This document shows, piece after piece, positions 15,550-26,467 of a DNA stretch of 64,000 nt. The position numbers and the translations under genes are program-made. The stretch comes from JAUIIK01 sp963745675 (GTDB taxonomy: Bacteria > Chloroflexota > Chloroflexia > Thermomicrobiales > CFX8): positions 55,673 to 119,672 of the forward strand of contig CAVUYM010000028.1 of the NCBI GenBank assembly GCA_963745675.1. The letters run 5' to 3'. Below the pieces are notes generated by a model. That model saw only the letters and a list, made by a program, of their open reading frames with translations, was not told the origin of the DNA and did not search any database. The first letter of the stretch is position 1. Every line of letters begins with the position of its first letter.

Positions 15550-18500
15550 GCCGTCCTCGACGAGTGCTGGTGATCGGATCAGGTCCGATCATTATTGGTC
15601 AGGCTGCGGAGTTCGACTATGCCGGAACGCAGGCGTGTCGGGCGTTGAGGGAAGAGGGTATTGAAACCATCCTCGTCAACTCGAACCCAGCGACGATCAT
15701 GACTGATGAAGACGTGGCCGATGTCGTCTATGTCGAACCGCTGACAGCGGAAGTGCTACGGCGGGTGATCATGCGGGAACGGCCCGACGGCCTGCTTCCA
15801 ACTCTCGGTGGCCAGACCGGGCTCAATCTTGCCGTCGAACTTGCAGAGCTCGGGACGCTCGAACGATACGGGGTCGAGCTTCTAGGAACATCGCTGGAGA
15901 CGATCAAGGCGGCCGAGGACCGGCAACTTTTCAAGGAGGTTCTCGAGGAGATCGGAGAACCGTATCTGGAGAGTGAGGTCGTACGCTCAATTTCCGAGGC
16001 ACGCAATTTCGCAGCCGACCATCCGTTGCCGCTGATCATTCGCCCGGCCTACACCCTTGGCGGCACCGGCGGAGGCACCGCTTATACGCTGGAAGAACTT
16101 GACCAGATCGTGACGAGCGGCGTGCAGGCGAGCCCAATTTCGCAGGTGCTCGTTGAGCGTTCAGTACATGGTTGGAAAGAGCTCGAGTACGAAGTAATCC
16201 GGGATGGCGCTGATAATGTCATTACCGTCTGCAACATGGAAAACATTGATCCTATGGGCGTCCACACCGGCGATTCCATCGTCGTGGCGCCGAGCCAGAC
16301 GCTATCCGATCACGAATACCAGATGCTGCGAAGTTCTGCTATCGCGATCATTCGGAAGCTCGGTGTCCAGGGTGGCTGCAACGTCCAGTTCGCTCTCGAC
16401 CCGGAATCGTTTCAATACTACGTGATCGAAGTCAATCCTCGTGTCAGCCGTTCGTCTGCACTCGCGTCGAAAGCGACTGGTTATCCGATAGCGCGCGTGG
16501 CGGCAAAGATCGCAATTGGCAAGACACTCGACGAGTTACGAAACGCGGTAACACGCGAAACGATGGCGGCATTCGAGCCGGCACTTGACTATTGTGTGGT
16601 GAAGATCCCTCGCTGGCCGTTCGACAAATTCAGACTTGCAGACCGCAGCCTCGGGACACAGATGAAGGCAACCGGCGAAGTCATGGCTATCGACCGGAGC
16701 TTTCCCGCAGCGCTACAAAAGGCCGTCAGGGCCTTGGAGTCGACAGGCGCCGATCTGTCCTGGGAAGATCCAGGCTGGAAAGATGACGAGTCACTGCAGG
16801 CAGATCTGCGCAGGGCGACGGACGTGCGGATGTGGGCGGTTGCGACGGCTCTCAGGCGCGGTATGAAACCCGATGATGTGTCCGAAGCGAGTGGCTACGA
16901 TCGCTGGTTCGTTTACCAGATCGCTGGAATTGTGAATTTCGAGGCGACCATCGCAGCGGGACCGATCTGTGAGGAAACGCTCTACGACGCGAAGCGGCTC
17001 GGGTTCTCCGACGAGCGCATCGCATCACTGGCAAAAATGAATATCGACGAAGTGCGGGAAATGCGCTATCGGGCAGGAATCACGCCCACCTACAAGATGG
17101 TTGACACTTGCGCTGCGGAATTTGAAGCCTATACGCCTTACTACTATTCCTGCTACGACGAAGAGGATGAGGCGCCACCATTGGCCGGTCCAAAGGCGAT
17201 GGTCGTGGGCTCCGGACCGATCAGGATCGGGCAGGGTATCGAATTTGATTACTGCAGCGTGCAAGCGGCGCAATCGCTGCATGCCTCCGGCTATAAATCG
17301 ATCCTCGTAAATTCGAATCCCGAAACCGTGTCGACCGACTACGACACCTCTGACCGGCTCTATTTCGAATCTCTCGACGCTGAGTCGGTATTCGAAATCG
17401 TGCGCCATGAGATGCAAGACGGCGAAGATGTGCCGTTGATCCTCCAGTTTGGCGGGCAAACGGCTATCAATCTTGCCGAACCACTCGCAGATCGAGGTGC
17501 GACGATGCTCGGCTCCAGCCTGAGTACCGTCGATCTCGCAGAAGATCGCGAGCTTTTCGAAGATTTCCTGTCACGGCTTGGCATTCCGCAACCGGTTGGG
17601 GAAGCTGTGACAACGATTGATGACGCGCTCAGGGTCGCCGATGAGATCGGATATCCCGTCCTGGTGCGACCATCGTACGTTCTCGGTGGACGGGCCATGG
17701 AGGTCGTCCATTCATCGAATCATCTCGCACGCTATCTCGCGGTTTCCGTCGACTTTAGCCCCGATCGCCCGGTTTTGATCGATCGTTATCTTGAGGGCAA
17801 GGAAGTCGAGGTTGACGCGATATGCGATGGTCGCGACGTCCTGATACCCGGTGTGATGGAACATATCGAACGTGCCGGGGTTCACTCGGGCGACTCATTT
17901 GCCGTCTATCCAGGTTTCAACCTGTTTCCAGCCGAAGTAGACACGATCGTCGAATACACGACTCGAATCGCGCTTGAACTCGGGGTCGTCGGCGTCGTGA
18001 ATATCCAATACGTCATTCACGGCGGCAGGATCTATGTACTGGAAGTCAATCCTCGTTCGAGCCGGACGGTTCCATTTCTTTCGAAGGTAACCGGAGTCCC
18101 GATGATCGAGCTGGCGACCAAAGCGATGCTCGGTATCTCGCTGCAGGAGCAGGGATATAGCGGCGGTCTCTGGCCGAAGATGCCGCTGGTCGCCGTCAAA
18201 GCTCCCGTCTTTTCAATGGCCAAGCTTCGTGGTGTCGAGCCAAATCTGGGACCGGAGATGAAGTCGACCGGAGAAGTCATGGGTATCGACCGCAGCTTCG
18301 CACCGGCCTTCTACAAGGCGCTTCTCGCTTCGGGCCTTTCGTTCGGTCCACGCTCATCTATCCTCTTGAGCCTCGCTGACGCTGACAAACCACACGCCCT
18401 CGAAATGATCGAACAGCTCGTTCGCATGGGATGCGAGATTTTCGCAACTGAGGGAACCGCCGCGAGGATCGAACGCGAGGGCATGCCGGTCCGCATGGTG

Positions 18501-18767
18501 CCGAAACGTATTGGGATGGGGCAGCCCGATATTCTCGACGTCATTCTCGATGGCACCATTAGCGGGGTAGTAAACACACCTGGATTCTCCGAAGCGGAGG
18601 TGCTCGATGGATTCCGAATTCGACGAGCGGCTGTGGAAAAGGGGATTCCCTGCATAACCTCAATCGATACTGCGCGAGCAGTCGTCGAAGCGATGTCGCG
18701 CTCGTCAGAAGCATTTTCAGTGCAACCGTTGCCGGTCTACCGTAAGGAAGTCTCGGTCAAATACTAG
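15546..18767 (+). CDS. carB: Carbamoyl-phosphate synthase large subunit
   Basis: CarB makes carbamoyl phosphate from bicarbonate, ammonia and two ATP for pyrimidine and arginine synthesis. At 1073 aa it has the usual duplicated ATP-grasp layout. The first half begins near VLVIGSGPIIIGQAAEFDY, the second near VVGSGPIRIGQGIEFDY around residue 553. A C-terminal MGS-like regulatory domain (IFATEGTAARI) follows, so allosteric control is possible. It is uninterrupted, unlike many genes further along. Confidence 0.97.
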   Translation: MSRPRRVLVIGSGPIIIGQAAEFDYAGTQACRALREEGIETILVNSNPATIMTDEDVADVVYVEPLTAEVLRRVIMRERPDGLLPTLGGQTGLNLAVELAELGTLERYGVELLGTSLETIKAAEDRQLFKEVLEEIGEPYLESEVVRSISEARNFAADHPLPLIIRPAYTLGGTGGGTAYTLEELDQIVTSGVQASPISQVLVERSVHGWKELEYEVIRDGADNVITVCNMENIDPMGVHTGDSIVVAPSQTLSDHEYQMLRSSAIAIIRKLGVQGGCNVQFALDPESFQYYVIEVNPRVSRSSALASKATGYPIARVAAKIAIGKTLDELRNAVTRETMAAFEPALDYCVVKIPRWPFDKFRLADRSLGTQMKATGEVMAIDRSFPAALQKAVRALESTGADLSWEDPGWKDDESLQADLRRATDVRMWAVATALRRGMKPDDVSEASGYDRWFVYQIAGIVNFEATIAAGPICEETLYDAKRLGFSDERIASLAKMNIDEVREMRYRAGITPTYKMVDTCAAEFEAYTPYYYSCYDEEDEAPPLAGPKAMVVGSGPIRIGQGIEFDYCSVQAAQSLHASGYKSILVNSNPETVSTDYDTSDRLYFESLDAESVFEIVRHEMQDGEDVPLILQFGGQTAINLAEPLADRGATMLGSSLSTVDLAEDRELFEDFLSRLGIPQPVGEAVTTIDDALRVADEIGYPVLVRPSYVLGGRAMEVVHSSNHLARYLAVSVDFSPDRPVLIDRYLEGKEVEVDAICDGRDVLIPGVMEHIERAGVHSGDSFAVYPGFNLFPAEVDTIVEYTTRIALELGVVGVVNIQYVIHGGRIYVLEVNPRSSRTVPFLSKVTGVPMIELATKAMLGISLQEQGYSGGLWPKMPLVAVKAPVFSMAKLRGVEPNLGPEMKSTGEVMGIDRSFAPAFYKALLASGLSFGPRSSILLSLADADKPHALEMIEQLVRMGCEIFATEGTAARIEREGMPVRMVPKRIGMGQPDILDVILDGTISGVVNTPGFSEAEVLDGFRIRRAAVEKGIPCITSIDTARAVVEAMSRSSEAFSVQPLPVYRKEVSVKY

Positions 18768-18780
18768 AGGAGTCGGGGAA

Positions 18781-19371
18781 GTGACCTACGATTTCACAGA
18801 TGAGTTGAAGCGAGTCGGGGCATTGAAGCAGGGTCACTTCGTTCTCGCTTCGGGCCGCCATAGCGACCAGTATGTCGAAAAATTCGACCTGCTGCGCCAG
18901 CCCCAAGCGTCCGAAGCGGCCTGTCGCGAGCTGATCCGAATCCTCGGTGAATACCGTGATGTTGACCTGATTGCCGGTCCGACAACCGGTGGAATTTTGC
19001 TGGCATTCGAGATTGGACGCCAACTCGGATTGCCGGCGGCCTATGCCGAGCGGGTTGAGGATGGTTCATCCGAACGGACGTTCAAGCGCGGTACCGTGAT
19101 CGAGCCCGGCACGCGTGTCCTCGTGGTGGATGACATCATGACGACCGGTGGCTCCATTCAGGCGACGCTCGATGCGGTCGAATCAGTCGGCGCTCAGACT
19201 GTCGCCGTTGCGGTGCTTGTTGATCGTTCAGGCGGTGCCACACGTTTCGATGTTCCGATAGTAGCCCTTGCGAATCTCGATATAGCGAGTTGGCCGCCAG
19301 ACGATGTTCCAGACTGGCTCGCCAGTATCCCGGTCACAAAACCAGGAACTACTGCTGTCTCCGGCACCTGA
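18781..19371 (+). CDS. pyrE: Orotate phosphoribosyltransferase
   Basis: PyrE joins orotate and PRPP to give OMP. The PRPP motif VLVVDDIMTTGGS lies near residues 119-131, and the N-terminal LASGRHSDQYVEKF is typical. It is 196 aa with GTG 18781 behind AGAGGAG, 13 bases after carB. It is last in the operon and ends 12 bases from the convergent ligA without a clear hairpin. Confidence 0.94.
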   Translation: MTYDFTDELKRVGALKQGHFVLASGRHSDQYVEKFDLLRQPQASEAACRELIRILGEYRDVDLIAGPTTGGILLAFEIGRQLGLPAAYAERVEDGSSERTFKRGTVIEPGTRVLVVDDIMTTGGSIQATLDAVESVGAQTVAVAVLVDRSGGATRFDVPIVALANLDIASWPPDDVPDWLASIPVTKPGTTAVSGT

Positions 19372-19382
19372 TCACTCACGCA

Positions 19383-21396
19383 TCATGAAATGCGACGAAT
19401 GAACTCATCTTCATCGATGATCTCGATGTCAAGATCGGCGGCTTTTGCGGCTTTGCTCCCGGCATTGTCACCGGCAACGACGAGCGATGTCTTTTTCGAA
19501 ACCGAAGAGGTCACGCGGGCTCCGGCCCGTTTGAGCATTGTGGTTGCGTCCTGGCGGGTGAGCTGAGTTAAGCTGCCAGTCAGAACGACGGTCAGTCCCT
19601 CCCAACGGGGATCGGTCGAGGTTTCGACATCGTTTTCTCCATCGTTGACATTGACGCCACGCTCGGCCAGTGCCCCAACCAGTTCCAGATTGTGCGGTTC
19701 GTGGAACCAGTCATAGACGGACTGGGCAATGACCGGACCGATTCCATCGACGGCAGCGATGCTCTCAAGATCTGCTGCCGCCAATCGCTCCATCGATCGA
19801 AATTCCGCCGCCAGGAGCTCACCCGTTTGGGCGCCGACATGGCGAATACCTAGAGCGAATATCAGCCGCGATATTGGTTGCTGCTTGCTCGCCTCGACCG
19901 ACGTTCGCAAATTGCGAGCACTTCGTTCTCCAAGGCCTTCGAGCGCTTCGACCTTGTCCCAGTCGAGAGCATAGATATCCGGAATCCAGTCGATGAGACC
20001 TTCATCTAGAAATCGGGTCACGAGCTTTGCGCCAAGGCCCTCAATGTCCATCGCTCCGCGAGAGACGAAATGTCGCAGCGATTCACGCAGTTGGGATGGA
20101 CATGATGTATTGACGCAATACCAGTGCGCCTCGCCTTCAACGCGTTCGATCGTCGAATCGCAGACCGGACAGCGCTCGGGCCAAACAAACTCTGTTTCGG
20201 ACCCATCGCGTTCTTCAATTACGACGGACACGATTTTGGGAATCACATCGCCGGCACGTTCGACGAGAACGGTATCGCCGATCTTGACGCCAAGGCGCTC
20301 GATCTCGTCTTGATTGTGAAGGGTTGCCCGGCTGATCGTCACACCTCCCAGCGCCACCGGTTCGAGGATGGCAAGCGGATTGAGCGTTCCGGTTCGGCCA
20401 ACGTTGATCTGGATATCTATCAATTTCGTGCGCGCTTTCAACGCCGGAAATTTCAGGGCAGTTGCCCAACGGGGATCGCGCGCGACCGTGCCAATTTCGT
20501 CGTAAAGGCGGGTGTCGTTCACTTTGATGACAATGCCGTCGATGTCGAAGTCGAGCTCGTCCCGACGCCCTAGCCAACCTTCGTAGGCGGTCCAGATTTC
20601 GGCGGCCGTCGAGAGGACTTCGAAGTGAGGCGCAGTTGGAAACGAGTATCTGGCTAGAGACGTCGATATAGTCAGAGTGCCGATCTGGAATCGGTCCTGC
20701 AGGCCTGCCCAACTGCGTAGCCAAAGACACGTAGCGGCTTCTGTACATCGGAGGTGTGGTGGATTTGTCGTAAGCGCCCCGGAGGTCGTGTTTCTGGGAT
20801 TTGCGAAGGGTGACTCTGTCGGCTTCGATGCGCTGCCGATTCATTTCTGCGAATTCGGACCGGCGCATGTACACCTCGCCGCGAATCTCCAGTAGGTCTG
20901 GAGGATCATCTGTAAGTTGTTCCGGGCAGGTCGAGGATCGAGCGCATGTTCGCGGTCACATCTTCACCCACCCTGCCGTCGCCTCGAGTCGCTCCGCGAA
21001 CAAAGCGGCCATTCTGATAGAGGAAACTCCGGCGACGCCATCAATCTTGGGTTCGAGAGTGAATTCGAGATTGTCGTGTCCAGCCAGCGCATAAACGCGC
21101 TCGATCCAGGCCTCGAGCTCGTCGCGGTTGAAGATGTTGCTGAGCGATAGCATCGGAATCTCGTGCTGGACCTGTGCGAACGCGCCGGATGGGGGCGCGC
21201 CCACGGTTTGTGTCGGGGAGTCGTCAGACTGAAATTCTGGATGAAGTTCTTCGAGCTGCCGTAGCTCATGGAACAGGTCATCCCATTCTGCGTCGCTTAT
21301 CGTGGGGTTGTTCAGAACGTAGTAGCTATAGTTGTGTTCACGAATCTGATCGCGAAGATCGGCGATTCGTTGTTCGGCGGACGTGGTTGCGGTCAC
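19383..21396 (-). CDS. ligA: NAD-dependent DNA ligase (frameshifted)
   Basis: LigA seals nicks in replication and repair. The span codes for about 670 residues, the normal length. The N-terminal Ia domain starts at 21396. The adenylated lysine is in EPKIDGVA, the nucleotidyltransferase motif FANPRN follows, then a Cys4 zinc finger (CPVCDS, CVNTSCPSQ), helix-hairpin-helix repeats and a C-terminal BRCT domain. The frame breaks near 21030, 20925 and 20800, with at least one more break before 20522; the piece 20522-19383 is intact. Homology continues across every break in neighbouring frames, so sequencing indels are likelier than decay of an essential gene. Confidence 0.88.
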
Positions 21397-21474
21397 ACTC
21401 TTGACCCGTTTCTACCCGGCCGAAGTCTCGCGGTCTGTCGCCGATATTGACGTCTAGTCACGACCGGGGGCGTC

Positions 21475-21519
21475 AGTATAGCATAGTGTACGGACATATG
21501 TTCGCATCTATCGTATACT
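21475..21519. promoter_or_regulatory. Back-to-back promoters of ligA and the exonuclease gene
   Basis: TATACT occurs at 21514-21519 on the plus strand and, as AGTATA at 21475-21480, on the minus strand. The two are nearly symmetric about a central palindrome that supplies weak -35 elements (CGGACA with a 17-base spacer rightward, CGAACA with 18 leftward). One regulator bound in the middle could control both directions. Confidence 0.5.
21491..21504. promoter_or_regulatory. Palindromic operator resembling an SOS box
   Basis: CGGACATATGTTCG differs at one base from CGAAC-N4-GTTCG, the LexA site known from Gram-positive bacteria. It overlaps both putative -35 elements between two DNA-repair genes. 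LexA binding is inferred from sequence and context only. Confidence 0.5.
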
Positions 21520-21569
21520 CTGATATTCGGATCTAGGAAGCTGACAAGAGGCGCGTTTGAACACGGTGC

Positions 21570-23516
21570 TTGACAGTTCCGGCGATGCAGGGAACATACG
21601 ACACGCTCGTCGAGCGCGCGATCAAGTTTGTCGCAGAACACCCTGCCGGTGTTCCAGAAGATATGCTCGTTTCGCACGTATTCGGCTCCTCGTCATCGCC
21701 CGCATTGTGGCGCGGCTTACTTCGTACGGTGCTGTCTGGAAATGCCGGTTTGGAGCTCGGGCGCGGATGGCGTCTGGCGCGACAAGACGGCACGACGTTA
21801 TGCGGATTTCCCAGGCGAATTCGTTGTTGCTCGATGTCGAAACGACTGGATTGAAGTCGCGTCATCATCGCATTACCGAGATCGCAATCATCCGAATGTC
21901 TCACGCGGGCGATCCGCTCATCTGGTCGACACTCGTCAATCCTGAGCGGCGCATTCCCGGCCAGATATCGAGACTTACCGGCATTGACAATCAAATGGTG
22001 GCGTCGGCCCCGCAGATTCGTTTCAATCGGCCAGACAGTTCTGGATATCATCGGTGATTTGCTGATCGTTGGTCACAATGTCTCGTTCGATATTGGATTC
22101 CTGAACGCGGAACTCGTTCGATGCGGCATGCCACGCGTAGTGAATCAATCGCTCGATACGCTCGCGCTTGCGGATGCGATGATCCCTGACCTGCGACGAT
22201 TGAGTCTGACCGAAGTCGCGCGCCATCTCGAGATTCGCCAATCGGAGGCGCACCGGGCGCTTGCCGATGCTGAAGCCACGCTGGCCGTGCTTTCTAAACT
22301 TCGAGCGATTGCTGAAAAAGATGGCGATGCCACGCTCGAGACGCTGACGAGTCTGGCCGCTGCTCGTCGCACTCGCAGGCCGCGCAACCGAAGTGTCAGC
22401 CGGGGCCGTTCGGTGCTCGACGTTTCGCATATCGACGGCGTTCCGCAAGAACCGGGCGTTTACATCATGCGAGACAATGGGTCGAGGGTCATCTACGTTG
22501 GAAAAGCGAAGAACCTTCGGAAACGACTGGGATCGTATTACTCCCAACCGCTTGGATATACGCGAAAAATGGACGGGCTGCTGGAGTCGATCGATAGGAT
22601 AGACATCGAGACGACCGGTTCCGAACTGGAAGCGCTCGTGCTCGAATCCCAACTCATACGCCGCTACAGGCCGCGCTTCAATTCTCAACAACGCAATGTC
22701 GAGCAGTACGTATTTATCCGCGTCGATACTCCGAACCGGTGGCCCACCGTCACGCTAGCAAAGGATTTTCAAGCCGACGGTGCTCGATACTTTGGGCCGT
22801 TCAAGAGCGCGAGGCATGCGCGAGACGCCGTTCGACTGATCAACGACATACTTCCGCTGCGGACGTGCAAACGCTCGTTTCGAAACAGCCGGTCACTGGG
22901 CTCGCCTTGCATCGAACTTAGCCTAAAACGTTGTCTGGGCCCTGTGTCGGGCAGGCAGATCCTGATGAGTATCTCGGGTTTGTGAACGAGGTACTAGAGT
23001 TCCTGGAAGGTAACGATGAACGCCTGCTTCCGATTCTGCATCGGAAGCTCGAACGATCTGCTGAGGATCAAGACTTTGAGCGCGCGAGCAAGCTTCGAGA
23101 CCAGATAAAGCGCTTGGATCGGATATCGCTGGAGCAGGCACACATCGATGCCATTGCAAAGGCCGGTGATTTGTTGATCGTGTTGCCGGGAAAGTTGCCC
23201 GGAGCGCGCCAAATCTGGCATCTCGTCAATGGCGTGCGCTGGTCTAGCATTCGATTGCCTTGAAGAGTACGAAGCGACGAACTCGCGCTGCTGCTCGAGC
23301 GCTCAAGATCGCGTGCGCGTTCATGCGCTGAGCCCATCGCGATGACCCATCATACGGTGGACGAAGCATCGATATTTCCCGCTGGGTTCGTAAGTATGGC
23401 GATCGGAGGCGATCATTTCATGGGAGGATGCAATGACGGCCGACGATATTGCCACACTTGCCTTACAAGTTAAGCCGCTAGATCCTGATGAGATAGTCGA
23501 AACTGAGGAGGAATAG
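21570..23516 (+). CDS. DEDDh exonuclease / GIY-YIG nuclease fusion (frameshifted)
   Basis: The product joins a short N-terminal helical region, a DnaQ-like 3'-5' exonuclease (LLLDVETTGL, GHNVSFDIGFLNAE, EAHRALADAEAT) and a UvrC-like GIY-YIG domain (GVYIMRDNGSRVIYVGKAKNLRKRL). A UvrB-contact-like helix (KLERSAEDQDFERASKLRDQI) and a conserved tail near TVDEASI follow. Such fusions are known in actinobacteria, for example Rv2191. The frame breaks near 21775, 21828, 22010, 22925, 23260 and 23350. The start is uncertain: TTG 21570, ATG 21585 or TTG 21557. The SOS-like palindrome upstream suits a DNA-damage gene. Confidence 0.8.
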
Positions 23517-23519
23517 TGA

Positions 23520-24138
23520 GTGTCTGATGTAGGAGATCGGCTAGCGACGATAGCAGCCCAGGTTAGCGTATGCACGGACTGCGAATTGCATCGAGGAGGA
23601 CGATGGCCGTGCCGGGGGCTGGTTCAAGTACAACCGACGTGATGTTCATTGGCGAAGCCCTGGGATGAATGAAGACAAGCAGGGATTGCCATTCATCGGA
23701 AACGCAGGCAAGTTCCTCGACGACATGCTGGCGTCTATCGAGTGGAGTCGGGACGATGTGTTCGTGACGAACATCGTCAAATGCAGACCGCCCGGTAATC
23801 GCGACCCGCTCCCGGACGAAATCCAGGCCTGCTCAGCCTATCTGGACGGTCAGATCGAGGCGCTCAATCCATTGCTAATCGTGACGCTAGGTCGCTATTC
23901 AATGGCGCGCTGGTTTGCGAACGAACGTATCTCACGTATTCACGGGAAGCATCGAGTGTTCGGTGAACGCGTGGTCGTCCCGATGTATCATCCGGCGGCA
24001 GCGCTCCATCAGCCTTCGTTGAGAGCAGTCATTCAGGCAGATTTCAAGAAGCTACCGCTCATCCTCGAAGAAGCCAAACAAGGTTTTGGGGAGGGTGACG
24101 AAGAAGCGACTGACGCTGAGCAAATGAAACTGTTTTGA
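23520..24138 (+). CDS. Uracil-DNA glycosylase, family 4 (frameshifted)
   Basis: This is an iron-sulfur uracil-DNA glycosylase that removes uracil from DNA. The first cluster cysteines are in VCTDCELH near the start. The VMFIGEA motif carries the catalytic region, followed by NEDKQGLPFIGNAGKFLDDML and FVTNIVKCRPPGNRDP with a further cysteine. The last motif is MYHPAAALHQP. GTG 23520 follows GAGGAGG. Two breaks are visible near 23590 and 23668. Restoring one C in GCCCTGGG at the second gives GEAPGMNEDK, a textbook family sequence, so a homopolymer deletion is likely. Confidence 0.85.
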
Positions 24139-24148
24139 GTTGCGCTCC

Positions 24149-24178
24149 TTGACTATCAGTCGCCTTCATGGGTAGAGT
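24149..24178 (+). promoter_or_regulatory. Possible promoter before ftsK
   Basis: TTGACT (24149-24154) and TAGAGT (24173-24178) lie 18 bases apart in the 109-base gap before ftsK. The -10 matches only four of six positions, so this is a weak call. Confidence 0.3.
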
Positions 24179-24247
24179 GTCCGTACACTGCTCTCAGTAT
24201 GTTGAGGTTCGAATTGAATCGAAGGGCGCGATCCCTGCAAATGCTAG

Positions 24248-26389
24248 GTGAACAACCGCAGCCAACGTGGGTTGGGCGGCTCGTTCGGTCAATCGCCATC
24301 CCGAGTCGGCTCAAGGAGGAGATTTTCGCGTTTCTTACTCTTCGTCGGCGCCGTTATCCTGACGTTGTCGATCCTCGGTAAGATCGATGCAGCGTTGCTA
24401 GGGCTCTTTGCAGACGCCCTGAAAGCGTCCGTGGGATTAGCTGCGCTTGCCGCCCCTATGGGTCTGGCGATACTGGCGGTCGAAGTCTGGCGTGCCGACG
24501 ATCCGGGTGATCGCGCGCGTCGGATATTCGGTGGCAGCGTTCTCGCTCTCGCGATCGTCGGGTTTCTGACGCTGTCGAATCCTGGCGCGAACTGGCAGGA
24601 TTCGGGAGGTTGGATTGGCGATGCGACGACGGCGCTGATGATGAAGATCATCGGCGAGGTTGCGACGGCGCTGACGCTATTCGCCACCGGCGTTGTTGGC
24701 GTCGTACTCGTCACTGGTACCGACAGTAGGTCGCTTCGTGAGTCCTGGGCACGCATTCGCCACTCCTCTCACTCCGGCTACGACTTTGAAACCGTTCCAA
24801 TCGACACTTTGTCCGAATTGGAAAAGCTTCCCGATCCGTCCGTAACAGCCCCCTACAACAACTCAGTTCGCGACGTTCCGAGCGGACCTATCATTAGAGG
24901 CGGCGAACAACAGAGCGGCCTGAAAGAGATAAAACGCGCGGTTGCAGAAGCTGCATCGTCGGTAATGGCCGATCTACAAGCTCCAAAAAGTGGGACTGGT
25001 TGGAAACTTCCCAATGTCAGTTTGCTCACTTCGTTCAAGACGGCCGATCCGGACAAGGCCGATCTGGAATCGAAGGCTGCCCAGATCGAAGAAACACTCG
25101 CGTCATTCAAAGTCGAAGCGACTGTGCGGGAAGTCTTTCCTGGTCCGGCTGTCACTCTCTTCGCCGTCGAACCGGGACGAGGAGTCAAAGTGTCGAAGAT
25201 CACGGCCTTGCAAAATGACCTGGCACTTGCCCTGGCGGCTCCATCGATTCGCATTGAAGCACCGGTACCAGGGATGGCCCGAGTCGGTATTGAAATACCC
25301 AATGCTGACGTTTCGACCGTTGGCATTCGGGACATCGTCGATTCGGCCGAGATGCGGGCCAGCAAAGCAAAATTGCCGATGCCGCTCGGCCGCGATGTCA
25401 ACGGCAGGCCGATCATCGCCGACCTCGCTCGCATGCCACATTTACTCATTGCCGGGGCGACCGGCTCTGGCAAGAGCGTCTGTATTAACACAATCATCGC
25501 GACATTCCTGTTGACGCGTACTCCCGACGACTTGCAGATGTTGCTCATCGATCCGAAGAAAGTCGAGCTGGTCGGGTATCGGCACGTTCCTCATCTCAAA
25601 GGTCCGATCGTTACCGAAATGGACAAGGTTGTTTCTGCTCTGCGTATGGTCCTCCACGAGATGGAGCGGCGATATCAGATGTTTGCGGAAATGGGTGTTC
25701 GCAATATCGACGGATACAACCTTCGTCGGGACGAAGACCAGGATCTCGAGCACCTGCCTTATCTCGTGGTGGTGATCGACGAGCTGGCTGACTTGATGAT
25801 GACCACACCGGAGGAAGTAGAAACGTTGCTGGCGCGCCTTTGTCAGATGGCGCGGGCAACCGGCATTCATATGCTGATCGCAACTCAGCGCCCGTCGGTG
25901 GATGTGCTAACCGGCCTGATCAAGGCCAACGTTCCTGCCCGGATCGCTTTCGCGGTGACGTCATTGACTGACAGTAGGGTTATTCTGGATATGCCCGGTG
26001 CCGAGCGCTTGCTTGGGCAAGGGGATATGCTGTATCTGCCGCCCGACGCCGCGAAGCCAGTGCGAATCCAGGGTTCCTACATTCCCGATAACGACCTTAT
26101 CGACATCGTCACCTTCTGGCGTAAGCAGCAACCGCGAACCAATTTCGAGACCGAATGGGCCGAATTCCCAGCTATCGATGCGCAGGATGATGAAGAGGAC
26201 CCACTACGCGAACAGGCGGTCGACATCGTGCGCCGGCAGGGGAGCGCGTCGGCATCGATGCTGCAGCGGCGTCTACGCATCGGCTACAACCGCGCCGCCC
26301 GTTTGATCGAGTCGATGGAGGATGATGGCCTCATTGGTCCGGCCGACGGCGCACGCACCCGCGCTGTCCTTTTCGAAGATGAGGACTGA
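24248..26389 (+). CDS. ftsK: DNA translocase FtsK/SpoIIIE
   Basis: FtsK is a membrane-anchored hexameric motor that moves chromosome ends through the closing septum. Four hydrophobic segments occupy about residues 28-47, 58-80, 93-109 and 134-157. A linker and alpha/beta motor follow, with Walker A GATGSGKS near residue 402 and Walker B VVVIDELAD. A C-terminal winged-helix gamma domain (ASMLQRRLRIGYNRAARLI) recognises orienting sequences. It is 713 aa with a GTG start and no good ribosome site, so the exact start is uncertain. Confidence 0.94.
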   Translation: MNNRSQRGLGGSFGQSPSRVGSRRRFSRFLLFVGAVILTLSILGKIDAALLGLFADALKASVGLAALAAPMGLAILAVEVWRADDPGDRARRIFGGSVLALAIVGFLTLSNPGANWQDSGGWIGDATTALMMKIIGEVATALTLFATGVVGVVLVTGTDSRSLRESWARIRHSSHSGYDFETVPIDTLSELEKLPDPSVTAPYNNSVRDVPSGPIIRGGEQQSGLKEIKRAVAEAASSVMADLQAPKSGTGWKLPNVSLLTSFKTADPDKADLESKAAQIEETLASFKVEATVREVFPGPAVTLFAVEPGRGVKVSKITALQNDLALALAAPSIRIEAPVPGMARVGIEIPNADVSTVGIRDIVDSAEMRASKAKLPMPLGRDVNGRPIIADLARMPHLLIAGATGSGKSVCINTIIATFLLTRTPDDLQMLLIDPKKVELVGYRHVPHLKGPIVTEMDKVVSALRMVLHEMERRYQMFAEMGVRNIDGYNLRRDEDQDLEHLPYLVVVIDELADLMMTTPEEVETLLARLCQMARATGIHMLIATQRPSVDVLTGLIKANVPARIAFAVTSLTDSRVILDMPGAERLLGQGDMLYLPPDAAKPVRIQGSYIPDNDLIDIVTFWRKQQPRTNFETEWAEFPAIDAQDDEEDPLREQAVDIVRRQGSASASMLQRRLRIGYNRAARLIESMEDDGLIGPADGARTRAVLFEDED

Positions 26390-26467
26390 TCGGGCCAGAA
26401 ACGATGAACCGGTTCCTGCGTTGTTATACTCAGAACCGTAGAAAACTCGTACGGTGGAGGACAGTGC

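Noticed and set aside
20215..20874. A 219-residue reading frame beginning MYMRRSEFAEMNRQ
   Set aside because: Only its first part is ligA sequence; the rest is an out-of-frame reading of ligA after a frameshift.
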